DNA of 64,000 nucleotides from Spirochaetota bacterium (GCA_022703505.1 JAKLDN010000002.1:434001-498000), one strand, 5' to 3'. Shown: positions 1 through 11,267, counted from the stretch's first letter. Notes: generated from the sequence alone by a model not told the origin. Numbers and translations: made by a program.

Positions 1-3000
1 GACGGCGGACGCTTCGCCACCTCCGACCTGAACGACCTGTACCGCCGGGTGATCAACCGGAACAACCGCCTCAAGCGCCTCCAGTCCCTGAACGCCCCGG
101 ACATCATCATCCGGAACGAGAAGCGGATGCTCCAGGAGGCGGTGGACGCCCTCTTCGACAACTCCAAGAAGAAGCGGGTGGTCAAGGGAGCCTCTAATCG
201 CCCCCTGAAGTCCATCTCGGACATGCTCAAGGGCAAGCAGGGCCGGTTCCGCCAGAACCTCCTCGGAAAGCGCGTGGACTATTCCGGCCGCTCGGTGATC
301 GTGGTCGGCCCGGAGCTCAAGATGCACCAGTGCGGCCTCCCGACCAAGATGGCCCTGGAGCTCTTCAAGCCCTTCATCATGAAGAAGCTGGTGGAGAAGG
401 ACGTCGTCTACAACATCAAGAAGGCCAAGATGCTGGTGGAGCAGGAGACCCCCGAGGTCTTCGCGGTCCTGGACGAGGTCGTGCGGGAGCACCCGGTCCT
501 GCTGAACCGCGCCCCGACCCTCCACCGCCTGGGCATCCAGGCCTTCGAGCCGGTCCTGGTCGAGGGCAAGGCCATCAAGCTCCACCCCCTGGTCTGCCAC
601 GCCTACAACGCGGACTTCGACGGCGACCAGATGGCGGTCCACGTCCCCCTGACCCACGCGGCCCAGGCGGAGTGCTGGACCCTGATGCTCTCCAGCCGGA
701 ACCTCCTCAACCCCGCCAACGGCAAGACCATCGTCTTCCCCTCCCAGGACATGGTCCTGGGCATCAACTTCCTGACCAAGGACAAGGCCAAGGGAAAGGG
801 CGAGGGTCGGCGCTACTCCTCCTCGGAGGAGGCCGTCATGGCCTGCGAGGCCCGGGCCCTGGACTGGGAAGCCCTGATCAAGGTGCCCGTTGCCAAGACC
901 CCGGTCTGGACCGCGGTGGGCAAGGAGGTGGAGGTCAAGGACGGGCTGCTCGTGACCACCGCGGGCCGGCTCCTCCTGAACGACGCCCTGCCCCCGGAGG
1001 TCCCGTTCATCAACTTCCAGATGGGCGACAAGGAGCTCCGTTCCCTGATCGAGAAGGTCTACAAGACCCGGGGTCCCTACGTCTGCGTGACCATGCTGGA
1101 CGCCATCAAGGACATGGGCTTCCGGTACGCCACCTTCTTCGGGGCCACCATCGGCATGGACGACATCGTCGTGCCCGCGGAAAAGCAGGGCATGATCGAG
1201 GACGCCAACAAGCAGGTGGACGCCATCCAGAAGCAGTACCTGGCCGGACACATCACCCAGGAGGAGCGGTACAACCGCGTGGTCGAGGTCTGGTCCAAGA
1301 CCAACGAGGACCTGACCGCGGTGATGATGAAGGTCCTGGAGAAGGACAAGGCCGGGTTCAACAACATCCACATGATGGCCCACTCCGGTGCGCGCGGAAG
1401 CCGCAACCAGATCCGCCAGCTGGCGGGCATGCGCGGCCTGATGGCCAAGCCCTCGGGGGACATCATCGAGCTGCCCATCCGCTCGAACTTCAAGGAAGGG
1501 CTGTCGGTCATCGAGTTCTTCATCTCCACGAACGGCGCCCGGAAGGGCCTGGCGGACACGGCCCTCAAGACCGCGGACGCCGGCTACCTGACCCGCCGCC
1601 TGGTGGACATCTCCCAGGACGTGGTCATCAACGAGGTGGACTGCGGGACCATCAACGGCATCGTCCAGCGGGCCATCAAGGACGGCGAGGAGGTCGTGAC
1701 CTCCCTTAAGGAGCGCATCGTCGGCCGCTTCACCCTGGAGCGGATCAAGCACCCGATCACCGGCGAGGTGATCGTGGACGTCAACGACGAGATCACCGAG
1801 GAGATCGCCCAGGCGATCGAGGACGCGGGGATCGAGCAGGTCACCATCCGCACGGTCCTGACCTGCGAAGCCCGCCACGGGGTCTGCCGCATGTGCTACG
1901 GCCGCAACCTGGCCACGGGCCGGGCGGTGGAGATCGGCGAGGCGGTGGGCATCATAGCCGCCCAGTCCATCGGCCAGCCGGGAACCCAGCTGACCATGCG
2001 GACCTTCCACATCGGAGGCGCGGCGACCAAGGCTTCCGAGGAAAACCGGGTCTACATGAAGTACCCGATCCTGGTCACGGACATGCAGGGATCCTTCGTC
2101 CAGACCAACGGACGCTTCCTCTTCACCCGCAAGGGCTTCCTCCAGGTGTGCAAGGTCTTCGCCTCCCACGAGCTCGGGAAGGGGGACAAGATCCTGGTGG
2201 AGAACGGAAGCCGCATCCTCAAGGACCAGGAGATCCTGAAGCGCAAGGGCGGGGAGATCGTGAGGTCCCACGACATCGCCTACGCCCGGATCGTGCCGGA
2301 CGCCCTCCTCCTGATCGCCCAGGAGAGCCGGATCGAGGTCCGGAACGGCTCCGAGGTGGTCGTCAAGGTCGGGGAAGTCGTCCCCGCCCAGGCCACCATC
2401 TCCACCTTCGACCCCTTCTCGGACCCCATCATCAGCGAGTACGAGGGCTATGTCCGGTACGAGGACATCATCCCGGGTTCCACGCTGAAGGAGGAGATCA
2501 ACGAGGAGACGGGGAACGTCGAGAAGAAGATAGCCGAGTTCGCGGCGGAGCGGGACGCCAAGCAGCCCCGCATCGTCATCACCGACGAGGCGGGGAACGA
2601 GACCTTCACCTACTTCCTGCCCGGCGGGGCCTACCTCAACGTGGAGGACGGCGAGTTCGTCAAGGCCGGCCGCACCCTGGCCCGTACCCTCAAGGAGAGC
2701 GCCAAGGCCATGGACATCACCGGAGGCCTGCCCCGGGTCAGCGAGCTCTTCGAGGCCCGCAAGCCCAAGACCCCGGCCGTCCTGGCCACGGTCGGGGGGA
2801 CGGTGGTCTTCCAGGGCATCGTGAAGGGCAAACGGGTCATCGTGGTCCGGGACCTCTTCAACAAGGAGTTCAAGCACCTGGTGCCCATGGGGCGCCGGCT
2901 CCTGGTACGGGACGGCGACACGGTGGAGGCCGGGGACAAGCTCTGCGACGGCAACCAGAACCCCCACGACATCATGATGATCATGGGTGAGCACGCCTGC

Positions 3001-3612
3001 CAGCGTTTCCTGATGGACGAGGTCCAGCAGGTTTACCGCCTCCAGGGCGTGACCATCAACGACAAGCACATCGGCGTCATAGTCCGGCAGATGATGAAGA
3101 AGGTGGAGATCGTCCAGCCCGGGGACACCCGGTTCATCTACGGACAGCAGGTGGACAAGTACAAGTTCCACGAGGAGAACCGGCGCGTCCTGGACGAGGG
3201 CGGCCAGCCCGCGGTGGGCCGGCCCCTGCTCCTGGGCATCACCCGGGCCTCCCTCAAGATCGACTCCTTCTTCGCCGCCGCCTCCTTCCAGGAGACCACC
3301 CGGGTCCTCACGGACGCGGCCATCGCGGGGGCCTCCGACGGCCTCCGGGGCCTCAAGGAGAACGTCATCATCGGCCACCTCATCCCCGCGGGCACGGGCA
3401 TGAAGAAGTACCGGGACATCCGCCTCTCGGACGGGGAGAACGACGACCTGGACGCCTACGTGGAGGAGATCCTGGAGAAGCGCCGCAAGGAGAAGGAGCT
3501 CCAGCCCCTCATGGCCCTGGAGGACCGGGCGGACATGAACGACGCGGTCTTCGACGAGGATACCGCCTTCGACGACGACGAGGGCTTCTCGCCCGTAGAT
3601 GAGGAAGAGTGA
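1..3612 (+). CDS. rpoC: DNA-directed RNA polymerase subunit beta' (5'-truncated)
   Basis: Catalytic beta' subunit of RNA polymerase. The window opens inside the gene: frame 1 reads [16 protein letters not shown] from base 1, a conserved segment near residue 295 of the E. coli protein, so about the first 300 residues and the N-terminal zinc site are missing. The catalytic loop NADFDGDQM is encoded at 607-633 and supplies the three Asp that bind active-site Mg2+. The second zinc site is visible as the Cys of VDCGTING plus [11 protein letters not shown]. The trigger-loop/bridge region ([20 protein letters not shown]) is intact. The C-terminus is a short acidic tail. rpoB would be expected upstream. 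Identification is certain; the true start lies outside the window. Confidence 0.98.
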   Translation, partial: DGGRFATSDLNDLYRRVINRNNRLKRLQSLNAPDIIIRNEKRMLQEAVDALFDNSKKKRVVKGASNRPLKSISDMLKGKQGRFRQNLLGKRVDYSGRSVIVVGPELKMHQCGLPTKMALELFKPFIMKKLVEKDVVYNIKKAKMLVEQETPEVFAVLDEVVREHPVLLNRAPTLHRLGIQAFEPVLVEGKAIKLHPLVCHAYNADFDGDQMAVHVPLTHAAQAECWTLMLSSRNLLNPANGKTIVFPSQDMVLGINFLTKDKAKGKGEGRRYSSSEEAVMACEARALDWEALIKVPVAKTPVWTAVGKEVEVKDGLLVTTAGRLLLNDALPPEVPFINFQMGDKELRSLIEKVYKTRGPYVCVTMLDAIKDMGFRYATFFGATIGMDDIVVPAEKQGMIEDANKQVDAIQKQYLAGHITQEERYNRVVEVWSKTNEDLTAVMMKVLEKDKAGFNNIHMMAHSGARGSRNQIRQLAGMRGLMAKPSGDIIELPIRSNFKEGLSVIEFFISTNGARKGLADTALKTADAGYLTRRLVDISQDVVINEVDCGTINGIVQRAIKDGEEVVTSLKERIVGRFTLERIKHPITGEVIVDVNDEITEEIAQAIEDAGIEQVTIRTVLTCEARHGVCRMCYGRNLATGRAVEIGEAVGIIAAQSIGQPGTQLTMRTFHIGGAATKASEENRVYMKYPILVTDMQGSFVQTNGRFLFTRKGFLQVCKVFASHELGKGDKILVENGSRILKDQEILKRKGGEIVRSHDIAYARIVPDALLLIAQESRIEVRNGSEVVVKVGEVVPAQATISTFDPFSDPIISEYEGYVRYEDIIPGSTLKEEINEETGNVEKKIAEFAAERDAKQPRIVITDEAGNETFTYFLPGGAYLNVEDGEFVKAGRTLARTLKESAKAMDITGGLPRVSELFEARKPKTPAVLATVGGTVVFQGIVKGKRVIVVRDLFNKEFKHLVPMGRRLLVRDGDTVEAGDKLCDGNQNPHDIMMIMGEHACQRFLMDEVQQVYRLQGVTINDKHIGVIVRQMMKKVEIVQPGDTRFIYGQQVDKYKFHEENRRVLDEGGQPAVGRPLLLGITRASLKIDSFFAAASFQETTRVLTDAAIAGASDGLRGLKENVIIGHLIPAGTGMKKYRDIRLSDGENDDLDAYVEEILEKRRKEKELQPLMALEDRADMNDAVFDEDTAFDDDEGFSPVDEEE

Positions 3613-3744
3613 CGAGACGCTCCGCGTCTCGTCCGCAACGAAGCAAGGCGGGACGTGGTCCCGCCCTGCTTCGTCGAGTTCCACCCGGGTGTTTATCGCC
3701 GAAGCCTGCTTCGGCGCCGTCAGGCCGGCGAAGCCGGCCTGACG
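3611..3744. repeat. Train of four hairpins in the rpoC-rpsL gap
   Basis: Four consecutive inverted repeats fill most of the gap. Arms are 3611-3620/3624-3633 (10 bp, loop tcc), 3638-3654/3658-3674 (17 bp, one mismatch, loop gtg), 3697-3705/3708-3716 (9 bp, loop ct) and 3718-3729/3733-3744 (12 bp, loop gaa). Arm sequences are unrelated to one another; only the architecture repeats. They could act as an RNA processing, stability or termination element after rpoC, but none is followed by a clear T tract. Confidence 0.75.
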
Positions 3745-3752
3745 CGGACGGG

Positions 3753-3782
3753 TTGACACGGGGGGGGCTTGGATTCTATTGT
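3753..3782 (+). promoter_or_regulatory. Candidate promoter for rpsL-rpsG
   Basis: A perfect -35 TTGACA (3753-3758) is followed after 18 nt by TATTGT (3777-3782, 4/6 match). It lies just downstream of the hairpin train and about 108 nt upstream of rpsL, which suggests rpsL-rpsG can be transcribed independently of rpoC. A second TATACT at 3819-3824 has no good -35. Confidence 0.5.
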
Positions 3783-3889
3783 GATGGTCCGCGCGCCCGG
3801 ATGGGCGTAACGGTTCCATATACTACTTCGCGTACCGAATTCTTGAACCGGGCGATGCTGACGCCCGGACGAACAGGAGAACGAGCGTA

Positions 3890-4267
3890 ATGCCTACGAT
3901 CAACCAGTTGATACGCCTGGGTCGAAAGAAGAACGTCTGGAAGACCAAGGCCCCGGCCCTCCACGAGTGCCCCCAGAAGCGCGGCGTCTGCACCCGCGTC
4001 ATGACGGTCACCCCGAAGAAGCCGAATTCCGCCCTCCGGAAGGTGGCCCGCGTGCGCCTGGCCAGCACCGGGGTGGAGGTCACCGCCTATATCCCCGGCG
4101 TCGGCCACAACCTCCAGGAGCACTCGGTGGTCCTCATCCGCGGAGGCCGCGTGAAGGACCTCCCGGGCGTTCGCTACCACATCATCCGCGGCGCCAAGGA
4201 CACCCTGGGAGTCGCCGACCGCAAGAAGGCCCGTTCCAAGTACGGCGCCAAGCGGCCGAAGGCGTAA
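3890..4267 (+). CDS. rpsL: 30S ribosomal protein S12
   Basis: Decoding-centre protein of the small subunit, 125 aa, usual length. It carries the conserved [10 protein letters not shown] loop and [13 protein letters not shown], the two segments where streptomycin-resistance changes occur; the lysines at both sites are wild type. The ATG at 3890 is preceded by a caggaga Shine-Dalgarno. First gene of the str-type cluster after rpoC. Confidence 0.99.
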   Translation: MPTINQLIRLGRKKNVWKTKAPALHECPQKRGVCTRVMTVTPKKPNSALRKVARVRLASTGVEVTAYIPGVGHNLQEHSVVLIRGGRVKDLPGVRYHIIRGAKDTLGVADRKKARSKYGAKRPKA

Positions 4268-4278
4268 GGGGGACGGAT

Positions 4279-4749
4279 ATGGGCCGCAAGAAAAAGACCG
4301 TGGATCGCGGGCACCAGCCCGATCCCAAGTACAACAGCGTGACCGTCACCCGTTTCGTCTGCCGGATGATGTGGGAGGGCAAGAAGGCCACCTGCTCCCG
4401 GATCATGAACAATTCCATGGCCATTCTCCAGGAAAAGGCCGGGGTTCCCGCCCTGGACGCCTTCTTGAAGGCCCTGGACAACGTGAAGCCCCTGGTGGAA
4501 GTGAAGTCCCGCCGCGTCGGCGGCGCCACCTACCAGGTGCCCATCGAGATCCGGGAGGTTCGCAGGGAAGCCCTGGCCATGCGCTGGCTCCTGGCCGCCG
4601 CCCGGGGCCGGTCCGGCAAGTCCATGGCCGAACGCCTGTCCGCGGAGCTTTTGGACGCCTTCAACAACACAGGCACCGCCGTGAAGAAGAAGGAAGACAC
4701 CCACCGGATGGCCGAGGCGAACAAGGCCTTCGCGCACTATCGCTGGTAG
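4279..4749 (+). CDS. rpsG: 30S ribosomal protein S7
   Basis: Primary 16S rRNA 3'-domain binder that nucleates head assembly. 156 aa from the ATG at 4279 ([11 protein letters not shown]), preceded by gggggacg as ribosome binding site, 11 nt after rpsL. The family signatures [12 protein letters not shown]-like helix, [13 protein letters not shown] and the C-terminal [20 protein letters not shown] are all visible. An in-frame open stretch extends further 5' into rpsL, but the S7 N-terminus fixes the start. fusA, which usually follows, is absent here. Confidence 0.98.
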   Translation: MGRKKKTVDRGHQPDPKYNSVTVTRFVCRMMWEGKKATCSRIMNNSMAILQEKAGVPALDAFLKALDNVKPLVEVKSRRVGGATYQVPIEIREVRREALAMRWLLAAARGRSGKSMAERLSAELLDAFNNTGTAVKKKEDTHRMAEANKAFAHYRW

Positions 4750-4750
4750 C

Positions 4751-4837
4751 CCGTGAAACGACGCATAGCGTCGTTTCACGGATCGGATTTGGCCGTAGGC
4801 CAAATCCGGCTGCCCAGGACGATGCGTTGCATCGTCC
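4751..4837. repeat. Train of three perfect hairpins in the rpsG-tuf gap
   Basis: Three perfect inverted repeats each with a 3-nt loop: 4751-4764/4768-4781 (14 bp, loop ata), 4784-4794/4798-4808 (11 bp, loop gta) and 4817-4825/4829-4837 (9 bp, loop gtt). They begin immediately after the rpsG stop and end before the tuf promoter. This is the same architecture as the train after rpoC but with different arm sequences. Confidence 0.8.
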
Positions 4838-4875
4838 GGCGGGATATTTTAGGGCGAGGACCCGTCGGCGGGCTC

Positions 4876-4904
4876 TTGTCAAGATACGGGCTCGCCGTTA
4901 TAAT
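4876..4904 (+). promoter_or_regulatory. Strong sigma-70-type promoter of tuf
   Basis: TTGTCA (4876-4881, 5/6) and a perfect TATAAT (4899-4904) are separated by an optimal 17 nt. The expected start of transcription is near 4911, about 53 nt upstream of tuf. This is the best promoter match in the window and fits the very high expression expected of EF-Tu and perhaps the S10 operon behind it. Confidence 0.85.
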
Positions 4905-4963
4905 GCCGTGTCCCCAAAGGTGCGAGCTGGATCGTTCCGTATATAGCTAGAGGAGGAAGTTCA

Positions 4964-6154
<1,191 letters not shown>

Positions 6155-6166
6155 GTAAGGGATTCC

Positions 6167-6194
6167 GGGCGCGCGGACGCAAGTTCGCGCGCCC
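6167..6194 (+). terminator. Possible terminator or attenuator after tuf
   Basis: A perfect 9-bp G+C stem (6167-6175 with 6186-6194, 10-nt loop) starts 12 nt after the tuf stop and is followed by ttcgtcttcg rather than a clean T tract. It may reduce read-through from tuf into the S10 operon. Confidence 0.4.
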
Positions 6195-6244
6195 TTCGTC
6201 TTCGATCGGGGGCGCTTCGCGTTCCCGGCCGAAGCGGCGTTCCG

Positions 6245-6363
6245 CCCGGGAGGGCGTGACGCGTTCAGGTTTCCGGCGCGGCCGCCCCAGGGCGGCTTCG
6301 CCAAGCGGCTTGCGGGGGCCCAATCCCCCGCGGCTTCCGGCCCCCGGCGCACGCCCTCCCGGG
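6245..6363 (+). promoter_or_regulatory. Structured leader upstream of rpsJ
   Basis: The 252-nt tuf-rpsJ gap is highly structured. A 14-bp perfect inverted repeat (6245-6258 with 6350-6363) encloses about 90 nt that contain further hairpins at 6281-6287/6290-6296 and 6312-6318/6325-6331. No convincing -35/-10 pair was found. In many bacteria the S10 mRNA leader folds into a structure bound by L4 to repress the operon. This element is placed for such a role, but homology to the E. coli leader is not claimed. Confidence 0.4.
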
Positions 6364-6406
6364 AACGGCACGAAAGGACCGGAAGCAAGAGATCTTTGGA
6401 GGAAGC

Positions 6407-6712
6407 ATGAAAGACAGGATCCGCGTAAGGCTCAGGGGATTCGACGTCCGTCTCATCGACGACTCCGCTCGTTCGATCGTGACGACGGTCCAGAAGGCGG
6501 GCGCGAAGGTCGCGGGACCCATCCCGCTCCCGACCCGAATCAACAAGTACACGGTCCTACGTTCCCCGCACGTCCACAAGAAGTCGCGGGAGCAGTTCGA
6601 GATGAGAACCCACAAGCGCCTCATCGACATCATGGATCCGACCGCCGACGTTATGGACGCGTTGATGAAGCTGGAGCTTCCCGCGGGCGTCGACGTGGAG
6701 ATCAAGCAGTAA
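6407..6712 (+). CDS. rpsJ: 30S ribosomal protein S10
   Basis: Small-subunit head protein and, in other bacteria, NusE antitermination factor. 101 aa, usual length, with [20 protein letters not shown] and [15 protein letters not shown]. The start follows a strong ggaggaagc. It heads the S10 operon, in which every following gene is on the same strand with gaps of 0-45 nt. Confidence 0.99.
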   Translation: MKDRIRVRLRGFDVRLIDDSARSIVTTVQKAGAKVAGPIPLPTRINKYTVLRSPHVHKKSREQFEMRTHKRLIDIMDPTADVMDALMKLELPAGVDVEIKQ

Positions 6713-6755
6713 ACGCCCGGTTACGTACCGAAGCGTTCAACGCTAGGAGCATCGA

Positions 6756-7388
6756 ATGATCGGAATCATCGGACAGAAGATCGGCATGACCCAGGTCTTC
6801 GACGAGACGGGCAGGATTACTCCCGTCACCGTCCTCAAGATCGCACCCAACGTGGTGGTCGGCCGCAAGGACAAGGAAACCTTTGGGTACGAAGCCGTGG
6901 TCTTCGGATTCTTCGACATAAAGAAGAAGAACGTGACCAAGCCCTACGCCGGGCAGTTCCCGGAGGGCGTCGCCCCCACCCGCATCCTCCGGGAGTCCAA
7001 GGGCTTCGAGGGCGAGGTCGAGGTCGGCAAGAGCGTCGGCGTGGAGTACTTCCAGGACGTGCGCTTCGTGGACGTCTCCGCGAACTCGAAGGGCAAGGGC
7101 TTCCAGGGCGTCGTGAAACGCTGGGGATTCGGGGGCGGCCGAGCCACCCACGGGTCCAAGTTCCACCGGGAACCCGGTTCGACCGGACAGCGGACCTACC
7201 CGCACAAGACCTTCAAGAACGTCAAGCTTCCCGGCCGCATGGGTAACGACAAGGTGACGGTCCAGAACCTCAAGGTCGTCCGGGTGGACGCCGAAAACGG
7301 GATTCTCCTGGTTCGCGGCGCCGTCCCCGGTCCGCGGAACTGCGCCGTCACGGTGCGTCCCGCGGTCAAGAAAATGAAGCGAGGGTAG
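6756..7388 (+). CDS. rplC: 50S ribosomal protein L3
   Basis: Early 23S rRNA-binding protein near the peptidyl-transferase centre, 210 aa. It starts with the diagnostic MIGIIGQKIGMTQVF and contains the loop GGRATHGSKFHREPGSTGQ, which reaches into the active site and carries the Gln methylated in E. coli. ATG 6756 follows taggagc. Second gene of the S10 operon, 43 nt after rpsJ. Confidence 0.99.
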   Translation: MIGIIGQKIGMTQVFDETGRITPVTVLKIAPNVVVGRKDKETFGYEAVVFGFFDIKKKNVTKPYAGQFPEGVAPTRILRESKGFEGEVEVGKSVGVEYFQDVRFVDVSANSKGKGFQGVVKRWGFGGGRATHGSKFHREPGSTGQRTYPHKTFKNVKLPGRMGNDKVTVQNLKVVRVDAENGILLVRGAVPGPRNCAVTVRPAVKKMKRG

Positions 7389-7397
7389 GTGACCGAG

Positions 7398-8033
7398 ATG
7401 GAAGGCAAGCTATATTCCGTACAGGGCAAGGAGCTCGGGACCGTCCAGCTGGACGACGCCGTCTTCGGCCTGCCCATCAACGAGGACGTGATCTACTACG
7501 CGATCCACAACGAGCTGGCCAACGCCCGGGTGGGCTCGGCCTGCACCAAGGGACGCTCCGAGGTCCACGGTACCAACCGCCGGCCCTATGCCCAGAAGGG
7601 CACCGGCCGCGCCCGGCAGGGCGACGTCAAGTCCCCGCTCTACGTGGGCGGCGGCATCGTGTTCGGGCCGAAGCCCCGGGACTACTCCTACCGGATGCCC
7701 CGGAAGGCCAAGCGCCTGGCGATCAAGACTATCCTGAGCCTCAAGGCCCAGGAGCGGGTCCTGAAGGTGGTCCAGGACTTCACGGTCCCCGCCGGCAAGA
7801 CCAAGGACCTGGCGTCCATCCTGAAGACGGTCCTGCCCCGGGAAAAGGACGAGCGCACGGTGGTCATCCTCAAGGACGACGACGCGGACCTGAAGCGGGC
7901 CGGCAGGAACATCCCCTGGCTCCACTTCCTGTCCTACAACCGCCTGCGGGCTCACGACCTGTTCTACGGACGCTCCGTCGTGGTGCTCGAGTCGGCCGTC
8001 AAGAGCCTCAACGAGTTCTACTCGGGAAATTGA
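7398..8033 (+). CDS. rplD: 50S ribosomal protein L4
   Basis: Assembly protein lining the exit tunnel; in proteobacteria it also autoregulates the S10 operon. 211 aa from the ATG at 7398. A GTG at 7389, directly abutting the rplC stop, would add three residues, but gagggtagg is better spaced for the ATG. Conserved segments include GSACTKGRSEVHGTNRRPYA followed by QKGTGRARQG, the tunnel loop region. Confidence 0.97.
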   Translation: MEGKLYSVQGKELGTVQLDDAVFGLPINEDVIYYAIHNELANARVGSACTKGRSEVHGTNRRPYAQKGTGRARQGDVKSPLYVGGGIVFGPKPRDYSYRMPRKAKRLAIKTILSLKAQERVLKVVQDFTVPAGKTKDLASILKTVLPREKDERTVVILKDDDADLKRAGRNIPWLHFLSYNRLRAHDLFYGRSVVVLESAVKSLNEFYSGN

Positions 8034-8043
8034 GGAGAGGAAG

Positions 8044-8328
8044 ATGCAGTACGAAGATATCCTGATCGAACCGGTCCTCTCCGAGAAGACCAACGAGATG
8101 CGCGAGGGCGGCAAGTTCGTCTTCCGCGTGGATCCGCGGGCCACCAAGACCCAGGTCATGGAAGCCGTGCGGAGGCTGTTCCAGGTTCATCCGGTGTCCT
8201 GCACCGTGATGAACGTCAAAGGCAAGCCGAAGCGCCTCCGGAATCGCGCCGGCTACACTCCCTCGTGGAAGAAGGCGACGGTGCGTCTGGCCGCGGGCGA
8301 GACGATCAAGGCCTTCGAGGGCGCGTGA
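8044..8328 (+). CDS. rplW: 50S ribosomal protein L23
   Basis: Exit-site protein that docks trigger factor and SRP. 94 aa with the family opening EDILIEPVLSEKT and GKPKRLRNRAG. The start follows gaggaag. It sits 10 nt after rplD in the canonical order. Confidence 0.98.
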   Translation: MQYEDILIEPVLSEKTNEMREGGKFVFRVDPRATKTQVMEAVRRLFQVHPVSCTVMNVKGKPKRLRNRAGYTPSWKKATVRLAAGETIKAFEGA

Positions 8329-8354
8329 GCCTTCACGGCAACTAAGGGGAAGAT

Positions 8355-9185
8355 ATGGCTATCAAGACGTTCAAGCCGATAACCCCGGGACTCCGGCACC
8401 GGGTCCAGGTGGTCAACACGGAGCTCACCTGCGGCAACGAGCCGGAAAAGGCCCTGTCCAGGGGCTCCAAGCGCTCCTCCGGCCGGGCCTCCAACGGCCG
8501 CATCTCCATGCGGCGCCGGGGCGGCGGGCACAAGCGCAAGTACCGGGAGATCGATTTCCTTCGGGACAAGATCGGGATCCCCGGGAAGGTCGCCTCCATC
8601 GAGTACGATCCCAACCGGAGCGCCAACATCGCCCTCATCAACTACGTGGACGGCGAGAAGCGCTACATCATCGCCCCGAAGGGGCTGACCGTCGGACAGA
8701 AGATCCTGTCCGGCCCGGACGCCCCCATCGAGACGGGCAACACCCTTCCGCTGGAGTCCATCCCCGTGGGCCTCACGGTCCACAACGTGGAGCTGAACCT
8801 GGGCCGGGGCGGCCAGCTGGCCCGCTCCGCCGGGGCCGGCGCCCTGATCGCGGCCAAGGAGGGCGACTACGTCATCCTCAAGCTGCCTTCCGGCGAGCTC
8901 CGGATGGTCTTCAAGAAGTGCTCCGCCACCATCGGGTCCGTCGGCAACGACGAGCACATGAACGAGCGGATCGGCAAGGCAGGCCGCAGCCGGTGGATGG
9001 GCATGCGCCCCCGGGTCCGCGGCGTGGCCATGAACCCGATCGACCACCCCCACGGCGGCGGCGAGGGCCGGGGCAAGGGCTATAAGCAGCCCGTGACCCC
9101 CTGGGGCCAGCCGTGCAAGGGCTATAAGACGCGCGACGACCACAAGCCGTCGGGCAGCTTCATCGTCAAGCGCAGGAAGGGATAG
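8355..9185 (+). CDS. rplB: 50S ribosomal protein L2
   Basis: Core 23S rRNA-binding protein needed for subunit association and peptidyl transfer, 276 aa. The signature [15 protein letters not shown], containing the conserved histidine near the active centre, is intact, as is the N-terminal [12 protein letters not shown]. The start follows aagggga. Confidence 0.99.
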   Translation: MAIKTFKPITPGLRHRVQVVNTELTCGNEPEKALSRGSKRSSGRASNGRISMRRRGGGHKRKYREIDFLRDKIGIPGKVASIEYDPNRSANIALINYVDGEKRYIIAPKGLTVGQKILSGPDAPIETGNTLPLESIPVGLTVHNVELNLGRGGQLARSAGAGALIAAKEGDYVILKLPSGELRMVFKKCSATIGSVGNDEHMNERIGKAGRSRWMGMRPRVRGVAMNPIDHPHGGGEGRGKGYKQPVTPWGQPCKGYKTRDDHKPSGSFIVKRRKG

Positions 9186-9194
9186 GAGCCAACC

Positions 9195-9476
9195 GTGTCG
9201 AGATCCGTCAAGAAGGGGCCCTTCATAGAGGCCAGCCTGTATAAGAAGATCGTCGAGATGACCAAGGGCGGGGACAAGAAGATGGTGAAGACCTTCTCCC
9301 GCACCTCCACGATCATCCCCGAGATGGTCGGCATGACCATCTCGGTCTACAACGGGAAGACCTGGGTGCCGGTGTACGTCACCGAGAACCTGGTCGGTCA
9401 CAAGCTCGGCGAGTTCGCGCCCACCCGCATCTTCCGCGGCCATGCGGGCAGCGACAAGAAGGCCGAGAAAAAGTAG
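9195..9476 (+). CDS. rpsS: 30S ribosomal protein S19
   Basis: Head protein contacting S13 and the A-site tRNA. 93 aa with [32 protein letters not shown] and [11 protein letters not shown]. Uses a GTG start at 9195 with aggagcc upstream; the N-terminal match to the family decides the start. Gap of 9 nt to rplB. Confidence 0.98.
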   Translation: MSRSVKKGPFIEASLYKKIVEMTKGGDKKMVKTFSRTSTIIPEMVGMTISVYNGKTWVPVYVTENLVGHKLGEFAPTRIFRGHAGSDKKAEKK

Positions 9477-9484
9477 GGGATGCC

Positions 9485-9841
9485 ATGAACGCAGGATACG
9501 TAGCCAAGGCAAAGTTTCTGATAGCGTCGCCCTCCAAGGTACGGCCGGTGGCGGACCTGATCCGCCGCAAGCCCTACACCGAGGCGGTGGCCATCCTGGA
9601 CAACATGCCCCACAAGGGCGCCCGGCTGATCCGTAAGGTCGTCATGTCCGCGGCGGCCAACGCCCTGGACCGCAACCGGAAGCTGGCGGAGGACATGCTC
9701 TTCGTCAAGGAACTCAGGATCGACGACGGTCCCCGGATGCGCCGCGTCTGGTTCCGCGCCCGCGGCCGGGCGGACATGCAGCTCAAGCGCATGTGCCACA
9801 TCAGCGTAGTCGTGGACGAAATCGGAAGGACGGAGGCGTAA
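9485..9841 (+). CDS. rplV: 50S ribosomal protein L22
   Basis: Tunnel protein whose beta-hairpin lines the macrolide region. 118 aa with [14 protein letters not shown] and the conserved C-terminal block [22 protein letters not shown] 9485 follows aggggatgcc. The stop lies one base before the rpsC start, so the two are probably translationally coupled. Confidence 0.97.
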   Translation: MNAGYVAKAKFLIASPSKVRPVADLIRRKPYTEAVAILDNMPHKGARLIRKVVMSAAANALDRNRKLAEDMLFVKELRIDDGPRMRRVWFRARGRADMQLKRMCHISVVVDEIGRTEA

Positions 9842-9842
9842 C

Positions 9843-10637
9843 GTGGGCCAGAAAGTAAATCCGATCGGGCTCCGGCTCGGCATCAACAAGGACTGGAAGT
9901 CCCGCTGGTACGTCGATCCCCGGGAGTACGCCAAGACCCTCCACGAGGACCTGGCCCTCCGCAAGCGCCTGGGCGAGCTTCCCGAGGCCAAGAATGCGGA
10001 CATCTCCGAGGTGGAGATCGTGCGCCACCCCCAGCGGGTCACCATCGTGATCCACACCGCGCGCCCGGGCGTGCTGATCGGGGTCAAGGGCGCCAACATC
10101 GAGAAGATCGGCATGGAGCTCCAGAAGTCCGCGACCAAGAAGGTCCAGATCAAGATCAAGGAGATCAAGAAGATCGAGACCAACGCCCAGGTCGTGGCCC
10201 AGAACATCTGCCGCCAGCTGGAGACGCGCTCGAGCTTCCGCCGCGCCATGAAGATGGCCGTGACCAACGCCATCAAGGGCGGGGCCCAGGGCTGCAAGGT
10301 CCGGATGTCCGGCCGCCTGGGCGGGGCCGACATGAGCCGCACCGAGGAGCACAAGGAAGGCCGGACCCCCCTGCACACCCTGCGGGCGGACATCGACTAC
10401 GGCTTCTCCGAGGCGCTCACCACCTTCGGGAAGATCGGCGTAAAGGTCTGGATCTTCCAGGGCATGGTCTACAGCACGGACAAGAACGAGGACGCCGGGA
10501 CCCTGGTTCGCAAGCAGCGGCACGACCGCGAGGGCGGGCGGGACGACCGGCGCGAGGGCGGACGGGACGGCGGCCGCGGCCGCTACGACCGGGGCGACCG
10601 CCCCGAGCGGACCGAGCGCCGCGAGGTTAGGAGCTAG
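9843..10637 (+). CDS. rpsC: 30S ribosomal protein S3 with basic/acidic C-terminal tail
   Basis: mRNA-entry protein with helicase function together with S4 and S5. 264 aa, longer than the typical 210-235. GTG start at 9843, one base after the rplV stop; the family N-terminus [18 protein letters not shown] confirms it. The KH domain ([14 protein letters not shown]) and the C-terminal S3 domain are intact. The final ~40 residues are a low-complexity Arg/Gly/Asp-rich tail, a lineage-specific extension. Confidence 0.98.
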   Translation: MGQKVNPIGLRLGINKDWKSRWYVDPREYAKTLHEDLALRKRLGELPEAKNADISEVEIVRHPQRVTIVIHTARPGVLIGVKGANIEKIGMELQKSATKKVQIKIKEIKKIETNAQVVAQNICRQLETRSSFRRAMKMAVTNAIKGGAQGCKVRMSGRLGGADMSRTEEHKEGRTPLHTLRADIDYGFSEALTTFGKIGVKVWIFQGMVYSTDKNEDAGTLVRKQRHDREGGRDDRREGGRDGGRGRYDRGDRPERTERREVRS

Positions 10638-10639
10638 GT

Positions 10640-11062
10640 ATGCTGTCACCCAAGCGAGTCAAGCACAGAAAGGTCCAGCGGGGACGGATCCACGGGGAGG
10701 CCACCGGAGGGAACGAGGTTTCCTTCGGGGAGTTCGGCCTCGTGTGCCTGGAACCCATGTGGATCACCAATCGCCAGATCGAGGCGGCCCGCGTCGCCCT
10801 CAACCGCTACATCAAGCGGGGCGGGAAGATGTGGATCCGGATCTTCCCGGACAAGCCCTTCTGCAAGAAGCCCCTGGAAACCCGCATGGGCAAGGGCAAG
10901 GGCGGCCCGGAGTACTGGGTCGCCGTGGTGAAGCCCGGCACCGTCATGTTCGAGCTGGCCGGCGTGGAGCGCGCGACCGCCGCCGAGGCCATGCGCCTGG
11001 CGGGTTCCAAGCTCCCCATCCGGACCAAGTTCGTGGCGCGCACGGACCTGGAGATGGAGTGA
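10640..11062 (+). CDS. rplP: 50S ribosomal protein L16
   Basis: Protein at the A site of the large subunit, 140 aa. Starts [17 protein letters not shown] and has [20 protein letters not shown], the loop reaching the A-site tRNA. Two bases separate it from rpsC, and the SD aggagctaggt overlaps the rpsC end. Confidence 0.98.
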   Translation: MLSPKRVKHRKVQRGRIHGEATGGNEVSFGEFGLVCLEPMWITNRQIEAARVALNRYIKRGGKMWIRIFPDKPFCKKPLETRMGKGKGGPEYWVAVVKPGTVMFELAGVERATAAEAMRLAGSKLPIRTKFVARTDLEME

Positions 11063-11066
11063 TCCG

Positions 11067-11267
11067 ATGAAGAACTCTTTCAAGGAACTGAAGTACGAGG
11101 AGCTCCTGGTCAAGCGCGAGGAACTCCGGAAGAAGTACATGGACCTCCGCTTCAAGATGGTGATCGGCCATGTCGAGAACCCCCTGGAGAAGCGGAACAT
11201 GCGCCGACAGATCGCCCGGCTCAACACGCTGATCCATCAGCACGAGTCCGAAGCGGCCCGGGCCTAA
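11067..11267 (+). CDS. rpmC: 50S ribosomal protein L29
   Basis: Small two-helix protein at the tunnel exit next to L23, 66 aa. [22 protein letters not shown] and a second helix with [15 protein letters not shown] match the family. Starts 4 nt after rplP. Confidence 0.96.
   Translation: MKNSFKELKYEELLVKREELRKKYMDLRFKMVIGHVENPLEKRNMRRQIARLNTLIHQHESEAARA

Noticed and set aside
330-3419. Several long open frames inside rpoC on both strands
   Set aside because: Rich in Gly, Pro and Arg, lacking SDs and overlapping the certain rpoC frame; shadows expected at high G+C.
3819-3824. TATACT before rpsL as the main promoter
   Set aside because: No acceptable -35 at 16-18 nt; the TTGACA/TATTGT pair upstream is better.
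3611-4837. CRISPR array or REP repeats
   Set aside because: The palindromes have different arm sequences and no constant repeat-spacer period, and no cas genes are present.
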